Source: Telluria beijingensis (GTDB lineage Bacteria; Pseudomonadota; Gammaproteobacteria; Burkholderiales; Burkholderiaceae_D). Taken from it: a stretch of 64,000 bases of DNA. The DNA is taken from NCBI RefSeq assembly GCF_030770395.1, contig NZ_CP132480.1:788821-852820 (forward strand). The letters are read 5' to 3'. Positions 18,883-27,590 of this stretch are shown piece after piece (the stretch's first letter is position 1; the number at the start of each line of letters is the position of its first letter). The position numbers and the translations under genes are program-made. The notes under the pieces were generated by a model that saw only the letters and a list, made by a program, of their open reading frames with translations, searched no databases and had not been told where the DNA came from.

Positions 18883-19599
18883 ATGACCATTCCATCTTCC
18901 GATACCGCGCTCGTGCTGTTCAGCGGCGGCCAAGACTCCACCACCTGCCTCGCCTGGGCGCTGCAGCGCTATGCGCGGGTCGAGACGATCGGTTTCGATT
19001 ATGGCCAGCGCCACGCGATCGAACTGGAGGTACGACCAAGCCTGCTGTCGAAACTGCGCGCGCTCAATCCGGACTGGGATACGCGCCTGGGGGAGGATCA
19101 CATGATCGACCTGTCATTGATTTCCAAAATCTCTGACACGGCATTGACCAGCAATGTTGCGATCGCCATGCAGGAAAATGGTTTGCCGAACACGTTCGTT
19201 CCAGGGCGCAACCTGATGTTCATGACGGTGGCGGCCACGGTGGCTTATCGGCGCGGCCTGAACGTGCTGGTGGGCGGCATGTGCGAGACCGATTTTTCGG
19301 GTTATCCGGATTGCCGCGACGACACCATGAAGGCGCTGCAGGTGGCATTGAACCTGGGCATGGCAACGCGCCTGAAGCTCGAGACCCCGCTGATGTGGAT
19401 CGACAAGGCGCAGACCTGGGAACTGGCGCAGCAGGAGGGTGGCGATGCGCTGGTCGACCTGATCCGCTTCGATACCCACACTTGCTATCTGGGCGAGCGG
19501 GGCGATGCGCATCCCTGGGGACATGGCTGCGGCACCTGCCCGGCTTGTGCGCTGCGCGCGCGCGGGTATGAACAGTATGTGGCGCGCAAAAGCGCATGA
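18883..19599 (+). CDS. queC: 7-cyano-7-deazaguanine synthase QueC
   Basis: A 238-residue enzyme that turns 7-carboxy-7-deazaguanine into preQ0 with ATP and ammonia, a step of queuosine tRNA modification. The ATP pyrophosphatase loop SGGQDS is at residues 14-19. The C-terminal zinc site has four cysteines (HTCYLG and CGTCPAC). The family FPGRNLMF-like segment appears here as VPGRNLMF, followed by the GGMCETD substrate loop. Length is usual for QueC. No other que gene is nearby. It is divergent from tamA across a 156-base gap. Confidence 0.95.
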   Translation: MTIPSSDTALVLFSGGQDSTTCLAWALQRYARVETIGFDYGQRHAIELEVRPSLLSKLRALNPDWDTRLGEDHMIDLSLISKISDTALTSNVAIAMQENGLPNTFVPGRNLMFMTVAATVAYRRGLNVLVGGMCETDFSGYPDCRDDTMKALQVALNLGMATRLKLETPLMWIDKAQTWELAQQEGGDALVDLIRFDTHTCYLGERGDAHPWGHGCGTCPACALRARGYEQYVARKSA

Positions 19600-19612
19600 A
19601 GTAAACAAGAAA

Positions 19613-19633
19613 CGGCCGGGGGAAACCCGGCCG
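19613..19633 (-). terminator. strong hairpin terminator between queC and the convergent membrane gene
   Basis: CGGCCGGG (19613-19620) pairs perfectly with CCCGGCCG (19626-19633) around a five-base loop. Read on the minus strand it is followed by TTTCTTGTTT, so it best fits termination of the minus-strand gene at 19655-20026, and it may stop queC transcripts too. Confidence 0.65.
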
Positions 19634-19654
19634 AATGCGCTATCCGCGTGACCC

Positions 19655-20026
19655 TCAGACAGTCGCGGTCTTCTCGAGATTGACCTTGCGCGAACGGCTC
19701 ATGAAGTACCACACCAGGGCCACCGGGATCACCAGCGGCAGCAGCAGCGGCGAGATGGCCAGGGCCAGGACCACGGCGCCGATCGCCAGCGAGCCCAGCA
19801 GCATCACGCCGACCCCGGCGAACACCACCGCCAGCAGCACGCCCACCATGACGGTGATGAAGGCCGCCAGTAGCGTCCCGCCACCGGCGAACAGGATGGC
19901 CAGCATCCAGCCCAGCGGGCCGTCGACTTCGTCGCCGTCGAAGTGGACCGTCATGTCGTTGCCCCAGCTATTGAACATCAGGGCAGCGAACAGGAACAGG
20001 ATGAGGTAGGGGGCGTATTTTTTCAT
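19655..20026 (-). CDS. small integral membrane protein of unknown function
   Basis: A 123-residue protein starting MKKYAPYL with an AGGA ribosome-binding site upstream. It has one N-terminal hydrophobic helix (residues 5-15), a short periplasm-like acidic loop (NDMTVHFDGDEVDG), then three to four long hydrophobic helices (about 33-110) and a basic tail (SRSRK). The topology resembles a small phage-shock or TM2-type membrane protein, but I do not recognise the family. A longer in-frame extension to 20236 lacks coding character. It is a single-gene unit closed by the hairpin at 19613-19633. Confidence 0.65.
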   Translation of the reverse strand: MKKYAPYLILFLFAALMFNSWGNDMTVHFDGDEVDGPLGWMLAILFAGGGTLLAAFITVMVGVLLAVVFAGVGVMLLGSLAIGAVVLALAISPLLLPLVIPVALVWYFMSRSRKVNLEKTATV

Positions 20027-20193
20027 GGCGATCCTCGCGGTGTGGGTGAAGTGTCGGTTGAGCGTTTTGCTCTTGCATGATCGAACTGTATGCCTGCGCG
20101 CGCCGCACGGCCAGCGGCGTGCGACAGGCCGCAATTTTCGCGGGACGAAACGTGCACAGGCAGGACCGGGCAGGATTGTCGGCAATTTTTTGC

Positions 20194-20221
20194 TTGTAAA
20201 GCCTGCCGGGTTTCCTATACT
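20194..20221 (+). promoter_or_regulatory. sigma-70-like promoter for the proline-rich small gene
   Basis: TTGTAA (20194-20199) and TATACT (20216-20221) are 16 bases apart, and an AGGGGG ribosome-binding site lies between this and the ATG at 20248. Confidence 0.55.
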
Positions 20222-20247
20222 GGTTTTCTCTGTCACAGGGGGATCCT

Positions 20248-20478
20248 ATGCAAGCCGTTTTTCATGGAATCCGGGACCGCCTGGCCGTGGTTGCCACCAG
20301 TCCCAAAGATCCGCCATCGGCGCCGCCCGCCATACCGCCGATCATCATCAATCCGTTCAACCGGCACACGCCGGCGCCGAACGGCGACCCGCGGCCGATT
20401 CCCGTCGGCCCGCCGGTCATGCCTCCGCCAGGCCCCGACTGGCGTTGCCCGCGCATCGTGGACGACTGTCCCGCCTGA
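20248..20478 (+). CDS. proline-rich 76-residue protein
   Basis: I do not recognise this small protein. It has its own promoter-like sequence upstream, a purine-rich ribosome-binding site, and a perfect terminator after it, so it is probably a real, separately transcribed gene. About one residue in four to five is proline, mostly in runs such as SAPPAIPP and PPVMPPPGP, suggesting an extended, unfolded chain. Two cysteines (WRCPR and DDCPA) close to the C terminus could form a disulphide. There is no signal peptide or membrane segment. Function unknown. Confidence 0.55.
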   Translation: MQAVFHGIRDRLAVVATSPKDPPSAPPAIPPIIINPFNRHTPAPNGDPRPIPVGPPVMPPPGPDWRCPRIVDDCPA

Positions 20479-20502
20479 TATTGTCGAGTCACCGCGAAAA
20501 AG

Positions 20503-20532
20503 GCCCGCACTGCTTGCGCATGCGGGCTTTTT
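20503..20532 (+). terminator. rho-independent terminator after the proline-rich gene
   Basis: GCCCGCA (20503-20509) pairs with TGCGGGC (20521-20527) and is followed by five T residues (20528-20532). An A-run precedes it, so it may work on both strands. Confidence 0.75.
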
Positions 20533-20590
20533 CATGGGTCCGGTTTCCTCTATGATCGTGGTTTTGGGCGCGAGCCCGCCGAGGAAGCAG

Positions 20591-21091
20591 ATGAACGAGC
20601 ACAACGACGATCACGACGACGAACACGACACCGGCCCGGTGCAGGAGCCACGCCTGTGGCAGGGCAATGGCTGGACCGCGCGCGTGATCAAGAACGACGA
20701 CGACGAAGGCTGGGCGGTGGCCATGTACAAGGACGGCGAGCCTGAACCGGCGCTGGTCGGCCCGTGGACCATGGGTCGCGACAAGAAGAATCCCAAGCCG
20801 CTCGACGTCAATGCCTTCAATACGCTGATCAAGACCGCGTCCGAGGTGATCCGCCGCCACGAGCAGCACCTGCACGCGATCCTGCACAAGAACCTGTTCG
20901 TGTCGACCGGCGAGGGCGAACTGAAAGTGACCCTCGATATCGTGCCGGACGACGACGATCCCTACGCCCTGCTGGCCGCAACGGACGAGATGGGCGAGCA
21001 GGTGGCGAAGGTGCGCGTGGCCCCTACCTTCAAGCTGACCCAGGCCTCGGCCCTGGCCTGGATCGAGAACGATTTCCGCGCGCCGCGCTGA
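20591..21091 (+). CDS. acidic hypothetical cytosolic protein
   Basis: A 166-residue protein with an N terminus of Asp, His and Glu residues (NEHNDDHDDEHD) followed by a folded-looking alpha/beta region containing WAVAMYKDGEPEPALVGPW and a C-terminal helix with ALAWIENDF. No signal peptide or membrane segment is seen. The His/Asp-rich tail might bind divalent metals, which is only a guess. It starts 58 bases after the terminator at 20503-20532, so it has its own promoter, and it precedes the histidine kinase gene by 90 bases. I know no function for it. Confidence 0.7.
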   Translation: MNEHNDDHDDEHDTGPVQEPRLWQGNGWTARVIKNDDDEGWAVAMYKDGEPEPALVGPWTMGRDKKNPKPLDVNAFNTLIKTASEVIRRHEQHLHAILHKNLFVSTGEGELKVTLDIVPDDDDPYALLAATDEMGEQVAKVRVAPTFKLTQASALAWIENDFRAPR

Positions 21092-21181
21092 AAAACCACA
21101 TTCGCCGACCGTCGCACTGCTGCGGCGGCCGGCAAGCTGCTACTATTTCCTCTGCGCATTTTTAGATTATGTGGGGGAAGC

Positions 21182-23137
21182 ATGGAACGTCTTGACCGGC
21201 TGGAAGCGGTCCAGTCGATGCTGCTCGAGATCGGGCAATTATCGACCAGCTGCAGCGACATCACCGTCTTCATCGAGGCCGTGCACCGGGCGCTGGGCCG
21301 CATCATGTATGCGGCCAATTTCTACGTCGCCCTGGCCGACCGCGAGGACGGCACGGTGCGCTTCCCGTATTTCGTCGACGAGGCCGACGGCACCCGCGAT
21401 CCGAACGAGCGCATCACGCTCGCCTCGCCCGAGCAGTCGCCGACCGCCTGGGTGCTGCTCAACCGCCAGACCCTGGTGCTGACCGCCGCCGATTTCCACG
21501 AGCGCCTGCGCAACAGCGGGCGCTGGGGCGATGGCAGCGTGCCGGAACACTTCGTCGCCTGCCCGCTGCTGGACCAGAACCACCAGGCGCTGGGGGCGAT
21601 CGTGATCCAGAGCTATTCGCGCGACGAGACCTATAGCGCGGAAGACCAGGCGCTGTTCGCGCTGATCGCGAATCACGTGTCGAATGCGCTGCAGGGCTTG
21701 CAAAGCATGGACCGCCTGGAGCGGGCAGTGCAGGAGCGTACCGCGGCGCTGGCGCACGAGGTGGCCGAGCGCGGCCGTGCCGAGAAGGTGCAGCACGCGC
21801 TGTACCAGATCGCCGACCTGTCGGCCCAGGCCCTCGATACCGATCTTCTCAGCGCCAGCCTGCACGAGATCATCGGCGAGCTGATGGTGGCCGATAACTT
21901 CCTGATCGCGCTCTACCACCCGGACACGCAAGAGATCAGCATCCCGTACTTCGTCGACCAGAAGGACAGCAAGCCGCCGCTGCAGCGCTTCCCGTTCGGG
22001 AAGGCCATGTGCTCGTATGTGTTGTCGAGCAAGCAGGCGCAGTTGCATGACCAGGGGAGTTTCCGCCAACTGGTCGCCAACGGCATCGTCAACGAACCGC
22101 TCGGCAATACCGACATCGCCAGCTGGATGGGCGCGCCGATGCTGGTCCACGAAAAGCCATACGGCGTGATCGTGGTGCAGAGCTACGATCCGTCGATCGT
22201 CTACAGCAAGGCCGATCTCGACCTGCTGGCCTTCATGGCCAGCCACGTGGCGGTGGCGATCGCGCGCATGCAGGCCGACCGCAGGATCCGCAAGGCCAAG
22301 CAGGAGCTCGAGCAGCAGAATGCGGCGCTGAACGAGGCCCTGCACGCGCTGCAGGAAGCGCAGTCGGAACTGGTGCGCCAGGAAAAACTGGCCTCGCTGG
22401 GCCGGCTGGTGGCCGGCGTGGCGCACGAGATCAATACCCCGCTCGGCATCTGCGTGACCGCGACCAGCCACCTGGTGCAGGAACTCAAGCTCACGCGCGA
22501 GGAACTGGCGGCGGGCGAGATGACCGAAGACAGCCTGGCCGGCTTCTTCGACGTGGTCGACCAGTCGCTGCGTATCATGACCACCAATACCCAGCGCGCG
22601 GCGGCGCTGGTGCGCAGCTTCAAGCAGGTGGCGGTGGACCAGTCCTCGGGCGATATCCGCAGCTTCAACCTCGGGCCTTACCTGAACGAAGTGCTGCTGT
22701 CGCTGCAGCCCAAGCTGAAAGGACGGCCGATCAAGGTGGCGGTCGACTTCCCGCAAGACCTGGTGCTGGACAGTTATCCGGGCGCGGTATCGCAGATCGT
22801 CACCAATATGGTGGTCAATTCGCTGGTGCACGGTTTCGAGCGCGACCAGCCGGGCAATATCACACTGCGCGCGGGGCTGGAAGACGATGGCTGGGTGGTG
22901 TTCGACTATGCCGACGACGGAGCAGGGATGGACGAGGACACGCTGGACAAGCTGTTCGATCCGTTCTTTACCACCAAGCGCGGGACTGGGGGGAGCGGGC
23001 TGGGGGCGCACATCCTGTACAACCTGGTGACGGGGGCGCTGGGCGGGACGGTCAGGGTGGAGAGTGCGCCGGGGGAGGGGTTGAAGTACCACCTGCGCTT
23101 CCCGCGCTCGCTGCGCGCCGAAAAAACCGCGGCATAA
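21182..23137 (+). CDS. GAF-GAF sensor histidine kinase
   Basis: A 651-residue soluble kinase. Two GAF domains (about residues 10-175 and 205-362) are joined by a coiled-coil linker, and a second coiled coil (365-400) leads to the dimerisation domain with H415 in the VAGVAHEINTP box. The ATPase domain has an N box near N546, DDGAGMD, the FFTTKR region and GSGLGAH. There is no membrane segment, so it probably senses a cytosolic ligand. HAMP and receiver domains are absent. The response regulator 23302-24807 converges on it and may be its partner. The ATG at 21182 follows GGGGAAGC. Confidence 0.88.
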   Translation: MERLDRLEAVQSMLLEIGQLSTSCSDITVFIEAVHRALGRIMYAANFYVALADREDGTVRFPYFVDEADGTRDPNERITLASPEQSPTAWVLLNRQTLVLTAADFHERLRNSGRWGDGSVPEHFVACPLLDQNHQALGAIVIQSYSRDETYSAEDQALFALIANHVSNALQGLQSMDRLERAVQERTAALAHEVAERGRAEKVQHALYQIADLSAQALDTDLLSASLHEIIGELMVADNFLIALYHPDTQEISIPYFVDQKDSKPPLQRFPFGKAMCSYVLSSKQAQLHDQGSFRQLVANGIVNEPLGNTDIASWMGAPMLVHEKPYGVIVVQSYDPSIVYSKADLDLLAFMASHVAVAIARMQADRRIRKAKQELEQQNAALNEALHALQEAQSELVRQEKLASLGRLVAGVAHEINTPLGICVTATSHLVQELKLTREELAAGEMTEDSLAGFFDVVDQSLRIMTTNTQRAAALVRSFKQVAVDQSSGDIRSFNLGPYLNEVLLSLQPKLKGRPIKVAVDFPQDLVLDSYPGAVSQIVTNMVVNSLVHGFERDQPGNITLRAGLEDDGWVVFDYADDGAGMDEDTLDKLFDPFFTTKRGTGGSGLGAHILYNLVTGALGGTVRVESAPGEGLKYHLRFPRSLRAEKTAA

Positions 23138-23165
23138 CGACGCTGTCTGCTACCTTCGCACGTCG

Positions 23166-23257
23166 TTCCCGCGAAGGCGGGAACCCAAGTTCGCATGTGC
23201 TGGCCGAAATCGGTTGAATTGGTGTGCGACCAACTTGGGTTCCCGCCTTCGCGGGAA
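23166..23257. repeat. 26-bp perfect inverted repeat with nested palindromes (REP-like)
   Basis: The left arm (23166-23191) is the exact reverse complement of the right arm (23232-23257), with a 40-base spacer. Each arm itself contains TTCCCGC-GAAG-GCGGGAA, a smaller hairpin. It lies between two convergent genes, so it could act as a bidirectional terminator. The design resembles dispersed REP/intergenic palindromes of proteobacteria. No second copy was noticed elsewhere in this window. Confidence 0.8.
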
Positions 23258-23301
23258 GTCGTTACGCCCAGTGAGGGTAACGACGGTATGCGTCGGTTAA
23301 C

Positions 23302-24807
23302 TCAATCCGGCCACTTCTCGTTAATCGCCAGCGCCTTGTCCATATTCTTGATGAGCAGGTCGACGTACTTTGGATCCAGGTGGTGCCCCGCCACCTCGCG
23401 CAGGTGCTCGGTAACCTTCGCCGGCGGCCAGGCGTCCTTGTAGCAGCGCTTGTGGCTCAGGGCGTCGAACACGTCGGCGACGGCGACGATGCGCGCATAC
23501 GGGTGGATGTCTTCGCCGCGCAGGCCTTGCGGATAGCCGGTGCCGTCGTATTTCTCGTGGTGCTGGTGGGCGATCACCGCCGCCGCCTTCAGGATCGGAC
23601 GCTGCGAGCCGTCCAGGATCTGCAGCCCGATGGTCGGGTGCTGCTTCATGATTTCCCATTCCTCCTCGGTCAGGCGGCCCGGCTTGAGCAGCACCGCATC
23701 GGGCGTCGCGATCTTGCCCACGTCGTGCATCGGCGCGGCGTGCATCAAGACCGCCGTCTCGTCTTCCGGCATGCCCGACGCCTGCGCCAGCATGTGGCAG
23801 ACCTGGGACATGCGGCGCACGTGGTTGCCCGCCTCGTGCGAGCGCGATTCGACCACGTCGCCCAGGCGCAGGATCAGCTCGGCCTGGGTATCGGTGATTT
23901 CCTGGTTGAGCAGGATGTTGTCGAAGGCGATGGCCACGCCCGAGCAGAAGACTTCGAGCAGCTGGGCGTCGATGTCCGAGATCTCGTCCACGCCCTTGAG
24001 CACCAGCAGCGAAGCCTTGCCGCTATTGTTCGGGAAGTAGCCGACATAGGTGTCGCCATGCAGGCGCGAAATACGGTTGTGGCGGGCGTCGTCCAGCTGG
24101 GAAAGCAGCTCCGGGCCGATCTCGTCGCCGCCCATGTCGCCGATCTGGGCCAGCACCTCGTACTGGCTCTGGCCGGTGATTACGCTGGCCGCCTTCAGGC
24201 GCAGCAGCATGCTCTGTTCCAGGCGCAGCAGGGCCACCACCTGCTGCAGCAGGCCGTTGGCGAAGTCCTTCAGGTTGCGTTGCTGGAAGATGTGGGCGGA
24301 GGCGGCAATGACCCGCTCCAGGCCTTCGCGATAGGTCTGCTGCACGCGGCGCGCTTCCTCGACCTTCATGATGTCGCGGTAGGCGCGCAAGGCGGCGAAG
24401 GTGGTGGTGAACAGCTTGGTGCGGTCGAGCTCGGTCTTTTCCTTGTAGTCGTTGATGTCGTAGTCGACGATCACGCGTTCCTCGGGCGCCTGGCCCGGCT
24501 GGCCGGTGCGCAGCACGATGCGGGTAAACTGGTTGTCCAGGTCCTGGCGCATCCAGCGCGCCACCTCGAGGCCGCTGTCTTCGCGCTCCATCACCACGTC
24601 CAGGAATACCAGGGCGATGTCAGTTTCCCGCGCCAGCACTTCCTTGGCTTCGGCGCCACTGTAGGCGTGCACGAAGGACAGCGCACGGCCGTCGAGGCGG
24701 AAGCGCGCCAGGGTCAGCTTGGTGATGTCGTGGATATCGGGTTCGTCATCCACCAGCAATACTTTCCAGGGTGCGAGCTTGGGCGCAGCGGATGACAGGA
24801 AGGACAT
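23302..24807 (-). CDS. response regulator with DUF3369 and HD-GYP domains
   Basis: A 501-residue receiver-output protein. The receiver (about 14-140) has acidic residues D20-D21-E22 and phospho-acceptor D70 (VFLD). A DUF3369 region (about 150-310) follows, then an HD-GYP phosphodiesterase domain with HDVGK and HHEKYDGTGYPQGL, which hydrolyses c-di-GMP when the metal site is intact, as it appears here. The order receiver-DUF3369-HD-GYP is well known. It probably receives phosphate from the convergent GAF kinase and lowers c-di-GMP in response. The ATG at 24807 is the natural start. Confidence 0.9.
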   Translation of the reverse strand: MSFLSSAAPKLAPWKVLLVDDEPDIHDITKLTLARFRLDGRALSFVHAYSGAEAKEVLARETDIALVFLDVVMEREDSGLEVARWMRQDLDNQFTRIVLRTGQPGQAPEERVIVDYDINDYKEKTELDRTKLFTTTFAALRAYRDIMKVEEARRVQQTYREGLERVIAASAHIFQQRNLKDFANGLLQQVVALLRLEQSMLLRLKAASVITGQSQYEVLAQIGDMGGDEIGPELLSQLDDARHNRISRLHGDTYVGYFPNNSGKASLLVLKGVDEISDIDAQLLEVFCSGVAIAFDNILLNQEITDTQAELILRLGDVVESRSHEAGNHVRRMSQVCHMLAQASGMPEDETAVLMHAAPMHDVGKIATPDAVLLKPGRLTEEEWEIMKQHPTIGLQILDGSQRPILKAAAVIAHQHHEKYDGTGYPQGLRGEDIHPYARIVAVADVFDALSHKRCYKDAWPPAKVTEHLREVAGHHLDPKYVDLLIKNMDKALAINEKWPD

Positions 24808-24947
24808 GGAAAATCCGATATCGTAGGGAAATGTTGTCTGAAGAGGCTATTTTTCGACGTAAAAGTAGCCCAGAGTCAAGTCGATTGTAGTACGACATAT
24901 GACCCTTAACAACAGGCAATATTGAATTTGTGCAGCGGCGATGTAAC

Positions 24948-24980
24948 AGCAACTCTCTCCGGAGGGAGAGGGATGTTGCT
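24948..24980 (-). terminator. hairpin downstream of nei
   Basis: AGCAAC (outer left) and GTTGCT (outer right) enclose an inner CTCTCC/GGGAGAG stem. It lies about 20 bases beyond the nei stop codon. No T-run follows on the minus strand, so its terminator strength is uncertain. Confidence 0.35.
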
Positions 24981-24999
24981 CGTAAAAGACAGCCCGGTA

Positions 25000-25737
25000 T
25001 CAGGTGTACGGTCTCTGGCAACGCTCACAATAGAAGGCGCGGCGCTTGGTCGTGCCGAGATTGGCTTTTTTGAAAGGAATATCGCAGCGCGGGCAAATTT
25101 TCTTCGCATGGGCCAGCCAATGCTGCTTGAGCACGAAGTCTTTTTTCCAGCCGAGGAAATCGAAGCTGTATTGGCGCGCCTCGTCGACCAGCTGGCGCAG
25201 CTTGGGCGCGGGCAGTGCGCCCACGGTCGACAGCGGGTGGACGCGGATGCGAAACAGCACCTCATTCTTGATGATGTTGCCGACACCGGAAAAGATATCC
25301 TGGTCGAGCAGGGCGTCGCAGGCCAGCAGTTCGGGCCGCGCGCGCAATTTCTTGCGCGCCTGCTTCGGGTCCCAGCGGTCCGACATGACGTCGGCGCTGA
25401 AATCGTAGGCTTCGAACGTCGCGCGGTCGATGGGGCGGATTGCACAGGCATAGAAATTCATTTCGCCGCCGTCCTGCGTCTCGATCGACAGGCGCGGCTC
25501 CTTGTCGCGCCGCTCGTCGATGCGGTAGGTGCCGAACAGCAAAAAGTGGATGCGCAGGACGACGTCGGGCAACTCGATGAGGAAGTGCTTGCCCCAGGTG
25601 TGCAGGCCGACGATGCGCTGGCCCGCCAGTTGGGCGGGGTCGACGGCGCGGACATTGCCGCTGGCGCGCACGATGTCCTGGCCCACGAAACGGGCAGTCT
25701 GTTCCTTCAAGATGACAAGCGATGGACCTTCTGGCAT
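25000..25737 (-). CDS. nei: endonuclease VIII-type DNA glycosylase
   Basis: A 245-residue Fpg/Nei-family enzyme that removes oxidised bases and cleaves the abasic site. After Met removal the N terminus is PEGP, the Nei form (Fpg has PELP), with the catalytic proline at position 2 and glutamate at 3. The GVGNIIKNEVLF helix-two-turn-helix and the C-terminal zinc finger (CPRC and CERC) are intact. The ATG at 25737 is required to place Pro2 correctly, although sequence is open twelve codons further upstream. It is a lone gene between the HD-GYP regulator and a convergently unrelated DUF3016 gene. Confidence 0.88.
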   Translation of the reverse strand: MPEGPSLVILKEQTARFVGQDIVRASGNVRAVDPAQLAGQRIVGLHTWGKHFLIELPDVVLRIHFLLFGTYRIDERRDKEPRLSIETQDGGEMNFYACAIRPIDRATFEAYDFSADVMSDRWDPKQARKKLRARPELLACDALLDQDIFSGVGNIIKNEVLFRIRVHPLSTVGALPAPKLRQLVDEARQYSFDFLGWKKDFVLKQHWLAHAKKICPRCDIPFKKANLGTTKRRAFYCERCQRPYT

Positions 25738-25901
25738 GGCACTCTCCCTTGCGCCATTCTCATCCATCACCATCTATTCGCCGTGTGCGAGGCCTCACAT
25801 TTGGATACAAACTTCGACGATTCGAGACGAGCACGGCCGCTTGAAGCGGCGTATATTTCTATGTAAGAAGAATGATGGAAGCAAACCAAGGAGCAAGAGC
25901 G

Positions 25902-26396
25902 ATGAAATCACTACTCATGAAAACGGCCTTTGCGGGCCTGTTCGCGCTCACCGCCGGCGCCGCATCGGCCGGCGTGACCGTGAATTACATCGAATCCGAC
26001 AAGTTCGCCGACCTGCCTTTCGCGCCATGGGAGCGCGAGCAGGTGCTCAAGGAATTGAGCGATTATTTCACCAAGCTGGGCGAGAAGTTGCCGGAAGGCC
26101 AGGATCTCACGATCGAGGTGACTGACATCGACTTGGCCGGCCGTGAATACCCCAATTTTCGCGGCGGGCGCGAACTGCGCATCCTGAAGGGCACGGCCGA
26201 CTGGCCGATCATGAACCTGCGCTATTCGCTGACCCAGAACGGGCAGGTGCTCAAGGGCGGCGATGCGCGGCTGGCCGACATGAGCTATATGCAGCGCATC
26301 AACCGCATGTCGGACAGCGATACCCTGCGCGCCGAGAAGCGCATGATCGATGACTGGTTCAACGAAACGATCCTGGGCAAGAAGCGTGGGGGTTAA
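25902..26396 (+). CDS. periplasmic DUF3016 protein
   Basis: A 164-residue protein with a clean signal peptide (residues 1-23, ending GAASAGV). The mature part (VTVNYIESDKFADLPF onward, with FNETI near the C terminus) matches the DUF3016 family of uncharacterised exported proteins. The chosen ATG has AAGGAG nine bases upstream; an in-frame ATG at 25872 lacks a leader-like N terminus. It overlaps the convergent gene by four bases at its 3' end. Function unknown. Confidence 0.8.
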   Translation: MKSLLMKTAFAGLFALTAGAASAGVTVNYIESDKFADLPFAPWEREQVLKELSDYFTKLGEKLPEGQDLTIEVTDIDLAGREYPNFRGGRELRILKGTADWPIMNLRYSLTQNGQVLKGGDARLADMSYMQRINRMSDSDTLRAEKRMIDDWFNETILGKKRGG

Positions 26397-27568
26397 TCGA
26401 CCTTGCCGTAGGTTCTCGTACTGGTCACTTTCAGGGGATCGCGCATCGTATAGTCGGACGGTACGCTGAACAGCGCGGCCGGCGGTTCGCCGCGTTTCAG
26501 GTTCTCGAGCCGGTACACCATCTCGCCGCTGCGCGGATCGCTGCGCTTGTGATAGACGGTCATCTGCAGCTCGGGCGAGTACCAGGTCTCGCTACTGACT
26601 TCGATCGGGTCGCGGTTGCCGATCTCGCCGGCGGGAATCGCATAGCTGCGCTGGCTGCCCTGGGCCCGTACGCCGGAGAAATCGCGTTCGCCCAGTTCAC
26701 GCGTGACCGCCCTGGCCGACCATTTCCCCTCATTGACGGCGCCCGCGATCAGCGGGGCGATCTGGGCCGACATTGCGCGCGCCGCGGGCATGGCCGCCGC
26801 CGCCGGCTGGGCGATGCGCACCCGCACCTCGGCCGGCTCGACGCCGCGCTGGACGTCCTTGACGATGATGTGCGTGCCCTCGGGCAGCTTGCCTTCCTTA
26901 CGCAGCCGGTCGATGCGCGCGCGCGCTTCGTTGGCGGCAATGCGCGCCTGGTCGGCGACCTTGCGCTGCTGGTCGGCGAGTTTGCGCTGTTGATCGGCCA
27001 CGGCGCGCGCGGCATCCGCCTCGGCGCGCGCCTGGCCCGCCGCGATCCGGGCCTGCGTCGCCGCGGTGCGCGCCGCCTCGGCCTGGGCCCGGGCCCGTTC
27101 CGACGTGATGTCGGTCCGCGTGGCGCTCTTGCGCTCGGGATTCAGGATCCAGCGCGCGCCGTCGACCGGGTCGCTGATCGTGATCAGGCGCAGCTTGCCG
27201 TCGTCGCCGCGAACCTCGGTGCGAGTGCGGCCGGCACCGTCGCGGTATTGCATCGAGCTCGACCTGGTGACGATCTGGTTGCCGTCGGCCAGGCGCTGGA
27301 TGCTCTCGGAAACGGTCTCGGCGCTGTAGGGCGCGTTCTTGACGATACTCGCGCTGGATATATTGACCATGGCGCCGGCCAGGCTGGCGCTGTCGCCGGC
27401 GCGCAGCGTGGCCAGCTGGTCAAGAGGCATGGTGACCGTGCCCTGGCGGATTACGATGCGGCGTTCGCCGTCGCTGCCCTGTTCCAGGGTGACCTCCTCG
27501 GCCAGGGCCAGTGATGGCGCAAAGGCGCTTGCCAGCAGGGTGGCGATCAGGATGTTCGTCGTTTTCAT
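26393..27568 (-). CDS. exported Ala-rich coiled-coil protein of the ECF sigma operon
   Basis: A 391-residue protein with a signal peptide (1-23, ending ALAEE). A central helix (about residues 155-225) is rich in Ala, Arg and Gln, with the heptad-like repeats RKLADQQRKVADQ, and is probably coiled coil. The flanking regions look like beta-rich folded domains, the C-terminal one with PSDYTMRDPLK. It begins 22 bases after the anti-sigma stop with AGGA upstream, so it is the third gene of the operon sigma/anti-sigma/exported protein. It may be a target or a sensor in the envelope. I do not know the family. Confidence 0.65.
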   Translation of the reverse strand: MKTTNILIATLLASAFAPSLALAEEVTLEQGSDGERRIVIRQGTVTMPLDQLATLRAGDSASLAGAMVNISSASIVKNAPYSAETVSESIQRLADGNQIVTRSSSMQYRDGAGRTRTEVRGDDGKLRLITISDPVDGARWILNPERKSATRTDITSERARAQAEAARTAATQARIAAGQARAEADAARAVADQQRKLADQQRKVADQARIAANEARARIDRLRKEGKLPEGTHIIVKDVQRGVEPAEVRVRIAQPAAAAMPAARAMSAQIAPLIAGAVNEGKWSARAVTRELGERDFSGVRAQGSQRSYAIPAGEIGNRDPIEVSSETWYSPELQMTVYHKRSDPRSGEMVYRLENLKRGEPPAALFSVPSDYTMRDPLKVTSTRTYGKVD

Positions 27569-27590
27569 ACAGTCCTCGCAATGAATCGTG

